Source: Nesterenkonia haasae (GTDB taxonomy: Bacteria; Actinomycetota; Actinomycetes; Actinomycetales; Micrococcaceae). From it: a DNA stretch of 64,000 bases. The notes under the pieces were generated by a model. That model was not told the origin of the DNA, made no database searches, and saw nothing but the letters and a program-made list of their open reading frames with translations. Below, piece after piece: positions 25,163 through 32,192 of this stretch; the stretch's first letter is position 1; each line of letters opens with the position of its first letter. The stretch spans positions 368,344 to 432,343 of the forward strand of contig NZ_VFIE01000018.1 in assembly GCF_010119385.1 (NCBI RefSeq). The letters run 5' to 3'. The translations under genes and the position numbers were made by a program.

Positions 25163-25993
25163 ATGAAACCAACACGCATCGCTGCAATGGGAGGCATAGC
25201 AGTATTGGGGCTCGCGGGATGTGGAGCAGAAAGTGCAGATGGTGCAGACCGCATAGAGGCACTAGAGACTCAAGTGCAAGAGCTACAGCAGCAACTCGAA
25301 GAAATGGAGCAACAGCAGCCCACGTCAGGGGGGTTATTCGAAGAACGCGAGTTCAATAGTCGCATGACCGGTGATGTAGAGGCAGCGATCGGGGAGGTAG
25401 TCGAGGTTGACTTAGGACCTTTCGAGAACGAAAACAATTACGCTGGCACTGTCGCACTGACTTCAATCGAGTTTGTCAATACGTGCAACGACTACGAATC
25501 CGAAGTTGGACAATTCGCATACCTCGGCTTTGATATCTCTGCTGATGATGAAGCCGAAGATGCAATCGATTTCAACTCGAACGCATTTAGGTGGGATGAC
25601 TACCACTACGCATTGTCCACTCCAGAGTCTTTGGCCTGCGAGCTGGACCTCGGACATCAAGACCCGATCGAGCCGGGTGAGTCAGGGCAATACACAGCTG
25701 TATGGGAGGTTCCCAGTACGTCAGCCACATTGCAGTGGCGTGAACCGACGTACATAGTTTCGTGGGAGATCACAGGAGAGGATAATGCAGAGGCAATAGA
25801 AGGTCCCGACGAGGATGTGACTGAAACTGAGCCCCCAAATGGCACAGATTCATCCAACGTAAGTTTCGATGACTGCGATGAAGCATGGACTCACTGGGGT
25901 GGCATCATGAACGATGAGCTCGATGGCCAGGAGATCGACGGGCAAGAACTCGCCGACATCGAGGACTGGATCAACGAGAATGGCTGTCACTGA
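25163..25993 (+). CDS. prophage-encoded lipoprotein with coiled coil
   Basis: A 276-residue lipoprotein: signal peptide with lipobox LGLAGC (Cys about residue 22), a short Gln/Glu-rich coiled coil (about 33-60), a beta-rich domain (about 70-215) with two cysteines that could pair, an acidic linker, and a C-terminal helical segment (DDCDEAWTHWGGIMNDELDG) with a final Cys. GAGAGG lies six bases before the ATG. Surface lipoproteins carried by prophages often block DNA entry of related phages (superinfection exclusion). That role here is inference; the family is unknown to me. Confidence 0.75.
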   Translation: MKPTRIAAMGGIAVLGLAGCGAESADGADRIEALETQVQELQQQLEEMEQQQPTSGGLFEEREFNSRMTGDVEAAIGEVVEVDLGPFENENNYAGTVALTSIEFVNTCNDYESEVGQFAYLGFDISADDEAEDAIDFNSNAFRWDDYHYALSTPESLACELDLGHQDPIEPGESGQYTAVWEVPSTSATLQWREPTYIVSWEITGEDNAEAIEGPDEDVTETEPPNGTDSSNVSFDDCDEAWTHWGGIMNDELDGQEIDGQELADIEDWINENGCH

Positions 25994-26121
25994 CCGGGCG
26001 TGCCGTCACCATATGCCCAGCCGTGGGCCAGCGACGTTGAAAACCGATCACTGCTGACGTGGGAGCCTCTGCTGCTGCCGCTCAACGTCCACGCTAGCCT
26101 CGAGTCTCTTCGTCTTTACAG

Positions 26122-26388
26122 TTCACCACGACTTCAAACCCTACTGACCTGATTACGCGGGCTGTTGGTTATCGTGAGCCGTATGTGCGTGTGTCGTTCC
26201 CTGATCGGACGGTGGATGCGAAGGCGAAGGCGTGGTCCCGTGAGGCGGTGTTGGTCCGGTGGGATGAGACTAGGGATGAGCCTCACTCGGCCTGGGTGCC
26301 CGCGTCGTGGTGCACCAGGATCAGCCGGGACGAGTCGTGGTGGCAAGATGTGTACGACAGGGACACTTCGACTGGCCAAGGTCGTTAG
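26122..26388 (+). pseudogene. 5'-truncated paralogue of the 21857-22186 gene
   Basis: From about 26122 the reading frame matches the gene at 21857-22186 (DLITRAVGYREPYVRV, then FPDRTVDAKAKAW and SWCTRISRDES), but the frame has no ATG, GTG or TTG start before 26185 and meets a stop at 26095. The homology continues upstream of the first possible start (GTG 26185), so the 5' end is lost. A shortened 67-residue product from GTG 26185 remains possible. Confidence 0.6.
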
Positions 26389-26413
26389 GCCGCATTTATG
26401 GACATTAGGCAGC

Positions 26414-26444
26414 TTTAGTGACAACGACTAAACCATACTAAACC
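26414..26444. promoter_or_regulatory. operator-like repeats upstream of the AAA ATPase gene
   Basis: TTTAGT at 26414-26419 is inverted relative to ACTAAA at 26427-26432, and ACTAAACC occurs twice (26427-26434 and 26437-26444), exactly one helical turn apart. It lies 27-57 bases before the ATPase start, so a repressor or the ATPase's own winged helix could bind here. Confidence 0.45.
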
Positions 26445-26470
26445 TCATAACGCGATGGTAAGGTTGGCTC

Positions 26471-27679
26471 ATGGACCCAGTGCTCAACCCCTACACGCCT
26501 AACGCCGGCGCAGAACCAGAGGCCATGGTTGGTCGTGACGATCAGCTCGCATCTTTCGAGGTGCTCCTCCGCAGGCTGGCCAGGAGACGAACGGAACAGT
26601 CCATGATCATTACTGGACTACGGGGGGTCGGCAAAACCGTCCTGCTCAACCAATTTGAGCGGAAGGCCAAAAGTGAAGGCTGGGTTGTTATTGAGCTAGA
26701 GGCCACCAAGAGTGACGAGGCCAGCTTCCGCGTAGAGCTTGGTCCACTCTTCCATTCAGCACTGCTAGAACTGTCGCCCCGCAAACGCTGGTCCGAGCGA
26801 ATGTCGCATGCGGCCTCCGTCATAAAGTCGTTTACGATGACCGCCCAGCCTGATGGTGGACTCGCTTTCGGCCTAGATGTTGAGGCCGCTGAAGGGTTAG
26901 CAGATCACGGCGTCTTGTCACGGGACTTAACCGACATGTTTGTCGCCGTGGGAGAGGCTACGCGGGACAAGGAAATAGGACTCGTGTTGCTTATCGATGA
27001 AGTCCAATTCCTGGGCCGGCAGCAACTTGAAGCAGTCATATCGGCCCTACATAAAACCGTCCAACGAAAACTTCCTATCACTATGGTGGGTGCTGGCCTT
27101 CCCCAAATAGCAGAGCTGGCGGGTGACGCTAAGTCCTACGCTGAACGTCTTTTCAAGTTCCCAGAGATTGCCAACTTCAATGAGGCGGATGCAAAGGAAG
27201 CCCTGGCCCGGCCCGCAGCAGACGAAGGTGTCGAATTTGAGGATGCAGCATTAGATGAGGCGGTGAGGATCACAGAAGGTTACCCCTATTTCATACAAGA
27301 ACTCGGGTATGCGGTGTGGAGTATTGCCGAAAATGGCCGCATCACTAAACAGGACATAACCGACGCCATACCCGCCTATACGAGCAAACTGGACACTTCA
27401 TTTTTTCGAGTGCGCCTTGATCGATGTACTGAGTTGCAACGCTCCTACCTGCGCGCCATGGCCGATTTGGGACCGGGTCCGCAAAAGGCGATTGATGTCG
27501 CCGAGCGGATGAATCGAACCTCCCAGAACCAAGGCCCCACACGTGCCGAGCTGATTTCGATGGGGCTGCTCTACACCCCGACCCATGGGTTCGCCTCGTT
27601 CACGGTCCCCCAGTTCGACGCCTATATGCTCCGAGCTGTTCCAAAGTTAGAGGTTCCCGAATGGAAGCGAAGGGCCTAG
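26471..27679 (+). CDS. AAA ATPase with C-terminal winged helix (STAND/ORC-like)
   Basis: A 402-residue P-loop ATPase. Walker A GLRGVGKT (49-56), Walker B VLLIDEVQF (172-180), a sensor-1-like MVGAGLP, and a sensor-2/lid region with GYPYFIQELGYAVW (about 275). The last 85 residues form a winged-helix-like domain (AIDVAERMNRT, RAELISMGLLY). This is the STAND-like 'archaeal ATPase' layout related to ORC1/Cdc6. Such ATPases occur in mobile elements and defence loci as switches that turn on with ATP. No effector domain is fused, so a partner protein or DNA binding is expected. It is the last rightward cargo gene. Confidence 0.8.
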   Translation: MDPVLNPYTPNAGAEPEAMVGRDDQLASFEVLLRRLARRRTEQSMIITGLRGVGKTVLLNQFERKAKSEGWVVIELEATKSDEASFRVELGPLFHSALLELSPRKRWSERMSHAASVIKSFTMTAQPDGGLAFGLDVEAAEGLADHGVLSRDLTDMFVAVGEATRDKEIGLVLLIDEVQFLGRQQLEAVISALHKTVQRKLPITMVGAGLPQIAELAGDAKSYAERLFKFPEIANFNEADAKEALARPAADEGVEFEDAALDEAVRITEGYPYFIQELGYAVWSIAENGRITKQDITDAIPAYTSKLDTSFFRVRLDRCTELQRSYLRAMADLGPGPQKAIDVAERMNRTSQNQGPTRAELISMGLLYTPTHGFASFTVPQFDAYMLRAVPKLEVPEWKRRA

Positions 27680-27689
27680 ACACAGAAAT

Positions 27690-27721
27690 AGCGCCCACTC
27701 AGCCGTAGCCAAGTGGGCGCT
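27690..27721. terminator. terminator hairpin, second copy of a prophage repeat
   Basis: A 10-bp stem AGCGCCCACT/AGTGGGCGCT with the same loop as the hairpin at 24941-24978. It lies 11 bases after the ATPase stop and 16 before the stop of the convergent holin-like gene, so it can serve both strands. Confidence 0.75.
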
Positions 27722-27736
27722 CTCTGGTGCAACGTG

Positions 27737-28006
27737 CTAATACTGTACGTCATCCTCTACTGGGTCGTACAGGTCTTTCGGTTCATCATCGGTGAGGTTC
27801 AGCAGTGCCAGCACAGAGCCAATCACTGCGGCTGCTGTGGGGATGATGGCACCTAGACGATCCACGACGATCTCAGCGGCTCCTGAGAGGTTGTCCGTGG
27901 TGCCTGGTACTACTGCCTCAAAGATGATGAGCGCCAGTACTGCCACGATAATGACGCCGATGTAGATCCTCTTGCGTGGCGTTCGGGTTACTTTCTTCTC
28001 TGCCAT
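27737..28006 (-). CDS. putative holin, two-TM
   Basis: An 89-residue protein with a basic N-terminus (TRTPRKR), a first hydrophobic helix (IYIGVIIVAVLALIIFEAVV), a second (GAIIPTAAAVIGSVLALLNL) and an acidic tail. Size, topology and the position just downstream of the endolysin (9-base gap, AGGAGA upstream of the ATG) fit a class II holin that makes holes in the membrane to release the endolysin. It is the last gene of the late operon; family-level proof is missing. Confidence 0.7.
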   Translation of the reverse strand: MAEKKVTRTPRKRIYIGVIIVAVLALIIFEAVVPGTTDNLSGAAEIVVDRLGAIIPTAAAVIGSVLALLNLTDDEPKDLYDPVEDDVQY

Positions 28007-28015
28007 GCTGTTCTC

Positions 28016-28990
28016 CTATGAGTTGTATGCGCTGCGGATGCGGTTGAGCCAGGTGGTGATGGCCCAGATGCTTTGTGGTCCGAGTACGCCGTCAATCGCG
28101 CCCCGGTAGAGCCCCTGGCGCTGGAGGTAGCGCTGGAAGTCACGCGCCACTGATCGGCGATCAGTTGGAGTGTTGTAGCCGTGCTGACCTCTGAGCCAGT
28201 CCCTGATCTGTCGCCATGCACCTTGCACGGACTGCTCCTTGTACTCGTAGCCTGCGCCGTGGAGTGCCAGCACAAGAGCGTGCCGGTACTCGTTCGGAAT
28301 CACGCGGCCACTGTCTCCCAGCCGTAGCCAGTAGGTACCGACAGGGAAGTCGCGGACCTGTAGTGCACGTTGCGGCCAGTTGGTGAATTGCTCACTGCGG
28401 TGACGGTTGGAGTTGCTAGAGGATGAGCTGGTGGTGGGTGCTGGAGCTGGCCTAGCTGGAGCCTGTGTCACTCGCCCTGCGGCCTGCGAGTTGATGACGC
28501 TGATCCGCGAGTGCAGGTGCCGTCCTGGGCAAGCCGTAGCGGGCTGGCCGGGAGCGTCACGGTGCCCGCCGTTCATGCGTGGCTGGCGGATAATGCCCTG
28601 CGCACGGAGGTCTTTCAGGCACTGCGCTGCGGCTCCGAGTGCTGCAGCTGTGGGCACCGTGTTCTCGTAGTTGCCGACGAACACAAACGAGATACTGATG
28701 CTGTTGCGGCCACCTGTGTGAGCGCCGATGCGTGAAGCCCCAAGCCCGTGATAAGCGCGGCCTGACGGGAAGAATGCAAAGCTGTAGCTGATGCCACCTT
28801 TGAACCTCTGCTGACCAATATTCTCCAGCACGCGCATCTGGGCGCATTCCTGAGCGAAGGTCGCATTGGGTCCAAGCTGGGCAGTCACACTGTGGTGCCC
28901 CCAGACCTCATTCAGTGGGTAGTTCTGGGACCGGTCACCGAATCCGGCCCGGTAGCGTGCGCCCCATTGGGCTCTGGTGTAGCGGCTCAT
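28016..28990 (-). CDS. endolysin, amidase plus C-terminal cell-wall-binding region
   Basis: A 324-residue lysin. The N-terminal 160 residues are an N-acetylmuramoyl-L-alanine amidase of the PGRP/Amidase_2 type. Zinc ligands are visible as WGHHSV (about 30-35), GGHRD and ACPG. It cuts the bond between MurNAc and the stem peptide. A Ala/Pro/Ser/Asn linker (about 172-200) leads to two C-terminal peptidoglycan-binding-like repeats (ALHGAGYEYKEQSVQGA and FQRYLQRQGLYRGAIDGVLG). The start overlaps the upstream gene stop (ATGA). Confidence 0.92.
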   Translation of the reverse strand: MSRYTRAQWGARYRAGFGDRSQNYPLNEVWGHHSVTAQLGPNATFAQECAQMRVLENIGQQRFKGGISYSFAFFPSGRAYHGLGASRIGAHTGGRNSISISFVFVGNYENTVPTAAALGAAAQCLKDLRAQGIIRQPRMNGGHRDAPGQPATACPGRHLHSRISVINSQAAGRVTQAPARPAPAPTTSSSSSNSNRHRSEQFTNWPQRALQVRDFPVGTYWLRLGDSGRVIPNEYRHALVLALHGAGYEYKEQSVQGAWRQIRDWLRGQHGYNTPTDRRSVARDFQRYLQRQGLYRGAIDGVLGPQSIWAITTWLNRIRSAYNS

Positions 28991-29190
28991 GCGAGGTCAT
29001 CCCCTTCTGGTTCCGGCTCGTAGTCCTCGTCAAGGTCTGAGGTGTCCACCTCGGCCTCACACTTGGCGACCAGGGCGGCGTGGTCCTCTTCTGAGATGTC
29101 GTCTGCGTCCGCGTTGAGGAAGTCTTCAACCTCCACGTCATCGTCCAGCTCCACGACAGTCCCGTCGTCAAACTCATGTGTCTTGCTCAT
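28987..29190 (-). CDS. small acidic protein of the lysis cassette
   Basis: A 67-residue, very acidic soluble protein (VELDDDVEVEDF; EAEVDTSDLDEDYEPEPEG) with one Cys. GGAGG lies six bases before the ATG. The stop overlaps the endolysin start, so it is translated just before it. It might be a mimic-type or regulatory protein; the sequence gives no functional clue. Confidence 0.6.
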   Translation of the reverse strand: MSKTHEFDDGTVVELDDDVEVEDFLNADADDISEEDHAALVAKCEAEVDTSDLDEDYEPEPEGDDLA

Positions 29191-29210
29191 TGCGGCCTCC
29201 AATTGGGCAT

Positions 29211-29233
29211 AAAAAAGGGCCCCCGTGGAGGCC
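29211..29233 (-). terminator. intrinsic terminator between tail-side membrane genes and the lysis cassette
   Basis: A GC-rich 6-7-bp stem followed by TTTTTT on the minus strand, lying 13 bases after the stop of the upstream coiled-coil gene. It would reduce read-through into the acidic protein/endolysin/holin genes and may time their expression. Confidence 0.65.
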
Positions 29234-29245
29234 TTGCAGTGGTGG

Positions 29246-29665
29246 TTAGTGGCTGTATTTTTGCCTGATCTGTTCGACGTGCTGAGCGATCCGCTGCGGC
29301 TTAGTCGGCGGTGGCGGCGGGGATCCCTGAGCGATCCACGCATCCGTCTGAAGGATGTACTCAGCTACCTCTTTGATGAGCTGCTGCTGATCCCGGTTCT
29401 CTTGATGCAGCAACCGGTTCTCTTCCCATAACTCTTCATGCTTGGCAGTGATCTTGCGGTTCTCGGCACGCAGCTCTTTGACTTCACCCTCTAGCCGGTT
29501 CAGCCACTCTTGGGCACGTTCCCATGTGCTATCTGATACCGACGCTTCAAGTGAGGCCGTCTTGGTCTTCTCATCGGCCCTGGACTTGGCGCGTGCAACT
29601 AGGAATGAGAACACCCCTGTGATGAACACTGCGACAACCGTCCATGCCCCCTGCTCTGGTGTCAT
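29246..29665 (-). CDS. membrane-anchored coiled-coil protein
   Basis: A 139-residue protein: one N-terminal transmembrane helix (GAWTVVAVFITGVFSFLVA), a long coiled coil (about 35-105, with LRAENRKITAKHEELWEEN) and a Pro-rich stretch (SPPPPPTKP) before a short final helix. In actinobacteriophages such proteins lie beside holins and endolysins and are thought to help lysis, but the exact role is not known. GAGG lies about eight bases upstream. Alternative: a spanin-like or second holin gene. Confidence 0.65.
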   Translation of the reverse strand: MTPEQGAWTVVAVFITGVFSFLVARAKSRADEKTKTASLEASVSDSTWERAQEWLNRLEGEVKELRAENRKITAKHEELWEENRLLHQENRDQQQLIKEVAEYILQTDAWIAQGSPPPPPTKPQRIAQHVEQIRQKYSH

Positions 29666-29668
29666 ACA

Positions 29669-30112
29669 TCACGCCTCGCCTTCGTTATCGCAGTTGTCGA
29701 ATCGCCCCCGCGATTTAGGCCGGGGGTGTGAAGCGACAGTAGTGATGAGGATGGCGAAGAGGCTGTAGCTGATTGTGGTGATCCATCCGGTCTCTGATTC
29801 GCCACTACCCCAGGCGATGAGAAAGAAGATGCCCATGAGCCCCGGCCAGCCGGTGGCCAGTATGGTCCCGGCTGTCTCGACCTTGGGTTTGCTGCTGAAT
29901 ATTCCGCAGATGGCAACGATTACCCCGATGGTGATCCAGCCTGCGCCGATGGTTTCGTCTCCTCCGGCAATTCCTAGCCATTGAATGCCAGCTAGTCGCT
30001 GCACGGTTGATGTAACCAACCAGCCGAGACCAATGCCGATGTACCCGATTCCAGCCACGATGAGCACACTGCCGAGAATCCCGGATGATGTTGGGAGGAA
30101 TCTACCTGGCAT
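29669..30112 (-). CDS. four-TM membrane protein near the lysis region
   Basis: A 147-residue hydrophobic protein with about four transmembrane helices (ILGSVLIVAGIGYIGIGLGW, WITIGVIVAICGIF, LMGIFFLIAWG, SYSLFAILITTVAS) and a polar tail. GGGAGG upstream of the ATG is strong. It may be a holin or a membrane protein for superinfection immunity. It lies between the fibre gene and the coiled-coil membrane gene on the late operon. Confidence 0.65.
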   Translation of the reverse strand: MPGRFLPTSSGILGSVLIVAGIGYIGIGLGWLVTSTVQRLAGIQWLGIAGGDETIGAGWITIGVIVAICGIFSSKPKVETAGTILATGWPGLMGIFFLIAWGSGESETGWITTISYSLFAILITTVASHPRPKSRGRFDNCDNEGEA

Positions 30113-30178
30113 GGTGCCTCCCTGCGCTGGGTGGTTCGCGGACTGCTACGTGCTGGCTATGCGGCATGGCTTCCCGGT

Positions 30179-32038
30179 TCATGATGTGATCAGCTCGACG
30201 TTTTCAAGGATGGGCGCCTCTGATGTGCCGCCCATCGTGTTTTTGACGCTAATCGTCCACGTGTCCGCTTGTGCGGAGTACGGCAAAATGTCTATATAGA
30301 ATCTGCGGTTGCTCCCACTGTGGATAACTTGCACCGGTTCAGCCTCAATCATTCCGACTGACGAGTGCACCACCACTGCGGGCTCTGTTGGGTTGAACGT
30401 GCTGTTGCGTAGGAGTGCCCCCGCCTCTGCGTTGATATGCCTGCCTGCTGTCGTTGAGCTTTTGCCGTGGAAAGCGATCTTGCTGAATAAGAATCCTTCA
30501 GCAGGGCCAACAAAGTGCAGTCTGACCTTCGCGTTGGTGGGTATCGTTGTCCCGATGCCTGCATTCTGGGAGTTGAGGATGTAGCTCTTCCTCACGCCTG
30601 AGTAGTTGCCGGATTGCTGGGAGGCGATGAGTCCGCGCTCGTCGGGTGATACCTCTGAGCGCTCCCCTTGTCCGGCGAGCATTAGGCCACCTGACGAGTT
30701 GGTTCGCATCGTGTCGCCGTTTGGCTGTGTACCCCAGGAGGACAAGATGCCACCCCACCTGACACCCATTCCAAATGTGTTGTTCTCGCCTGTGTTGTCG
30801 CGGGAGAAGACGCGGGATAGGTAATTTGAGCGAATGCCGTAACGCTTATGGCTGGCGTTTGAGTTTCGGATCATGACATTCGATCCATAGTCAGCAAGGA
30901 AACCGATCACACCGGTCACACCCTTGTCGTGCTCAGGGTCTCCTTCGGCGTCACAGTTATATACGAGGACATGAGGTGAGCACCGGGAGAATCGGAATGA
31001 CGGTCCCGAGCCATCCTTCACTGTTGTAGTGATGTCTCTGACCTGAAGCTGACCGATGATGGAGTAATGGGAAACGCTTCGCACCTTATGGTTGGAGCGG
31101 TCATCGGTTGAGCCTTCCACACACAGGAGGCCGTAGACGGTACGGTGATTCAGCTCTAGGTCTTCGTCCCACTCACCCTCCAGTAGCCGGATACGGTAGC
31201 TGTGGCCCTGTTTCACAATGTCAGGGACACGGCTTGTGGCCTCAGCCAACGTCTTGACGGGCGTAGACGCGCCACCGTTTGCCGAGTCGTCCCCGTTCGG
31301 AGAGACGTGGATGGTGACACTGGTCCCTGAGCCGGAAGGTGCCGTCTCCAGCTTGGAAACATGCTCTGTCCCCATCAATCCCGGATCACTGGTAGTGGCA
31401 AGCTCAGTGGGCATAGGGCCAACCAGCGACTCCAGCCATTCATCGCGGGTGCCCTCGTAACCCTGCTGTACTGCCACCTCGTAGGCGTCCGCGCCCTGGG
31501 TGGCGAGCTGGGCCTCGTCACGGAACGTCTCAGCCTCGTCGCGGTAGCCCTGTGCCTCTTCTGCGGCCAACTGTGCGAGCTGCCGGTCAATGATGCGCGT
31601 GATCTCCGTGGTGCCAGGTGCGGGCGTCTGTGGCTCAGCGAGAGTCAGGTGGAGTGGGTTCTCTTTGGTGTGCTCCGGCTTGACCGTGATGCCGAATGAG
31701 CGACGCCTGCGCATTCCGGCGAACATCAGCTCAACCGTGTACCGGCCAACAGCCAGCCACATTCCCGGCTCAAGCTCCTGGTCCTCTTCGCTTTCTGGGT
31801 CCACCAGGTATCCGCGCTCGTCAATCTCGCCTGGGATGGGACGCCCCTCTACCGTGGCAGGCTCCGGGCCTTCCGTGAGGTAGATGACGTGCTGCGGAAT
31901 GAGTTGCACTTGCCCTTGCTCTGGGAGCAGGTCAGGGTATCGGTTGCCGTCCCCCAGGCTGTCAGCCTTGGCGAGCACAAACCGGCCCTTCACGAAACCG
32001 TGTTCAAGGGCGGGAAGCTCAATCTGCTGTTCACTCAT
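30179..32038 (-). CDS. tail fibre/receptor-binding protein with beta-helix
   Basis: A 619-residue protein. The N-terminal 140 residues form a compact beta-rich base; a helical connector (about 145-200, with LAQLAAEEAQGYRDEAETF) follows; residues about 235-520 look like a right-handed parallel beta-helix starting with the DUF1565-type HVSPNGDDSANGG and ending in a beta-rich cap. Such trimeric fibres bind the host cell-wall polysaccharide and may cleave it. No catalytic pair can be assigned. The start overlaps the upstream small gene by 8 bases. Confidence 0.8.
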   Translation of the reverse strand: MSEQQIELPALEHGFVKGRFVLAKADSLGDGNRYPDLLPEQGQVQLIPQHVIYLTEGPEPATVEGRPIPGEIDERGYLVDPESEEDQELEPGMWLAVGRYTVELMFAGMRRRRSFGITVKPEHTKENPLHLTLAEPQTPAPGTTEITRIIDRQLAQLAAEEAQGYRDEAETFRDEAQLATQGADAYEVAVQQGYEGTRDEWLESLVGPMPTELATTSDPGLMGTEHVSKLETAPSGSGTSVTIHVSPNGDDSANGGASTPVKTLAEATSRVPDIVKQGHSYRIRLLEGEWDEDLELNHRTVYGLLCVEGSTDDRSNHKVRSVSHYSIIGQLQVRDITTTVKDGSGPSFRFSRCSPHVLVYNCDAEGDPEHDKGVTGVIGFLADYGSNVMIRNSNASHKRYGIRSNYLSRVFSRDNTGENNTFGMGVRWGGILSSWGTQPNGDTMRTNSSGGLMLAGQGERSEVSPDERGLIASQQSGNYSGVRKSYILNSQNAGIGTTIPTNAKVRLHFVGPAEGFLFSKIAFHGKSSTTAGRHINAEAGALLRNSTFNPTEPAVVVHSSVGMIEAEPVQVIHSGSNRRFYIDILPYSAQADTWTISVKNTMGGTSEAPILENVELITS

Positions 32039-32192
32039 TCTTGGCCTCCAACTCCTTGATGCGTGCGTCCTTCTCTTCCAGCTCGACGCCCGCCATCGTG
32101 GACTCGAGATTCAGGTTCGCCACCTGCGAGGCCAACCGCTGAATTACCTTGTCCTTCTGGGCAAGCAGCTTCTCTACGTCCTCGGCATTCAT
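32031..32192 (-). CDS. small coiled-coil protein between tail genes, 53 aa
   Basis: A 53-residue protein that is one helix with heptads (VEKLLAQKDKVIQRLASQ, then ELEEKDARIKELEAK). Its ATG overlaps the stop of the upstream tail gene (ATGA) and its stop overlaps the fibre start. Similar small coiled coils are seen in this place in many siphoviruses of actinobacteria; they may help fibre trimerisation. Confidence 0.65.
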   Translation of the reverse strand: MNAEDVEKLLAQKDKVIQRLASQVANLNLESTMAGVELEEKDARIKELEAKNE

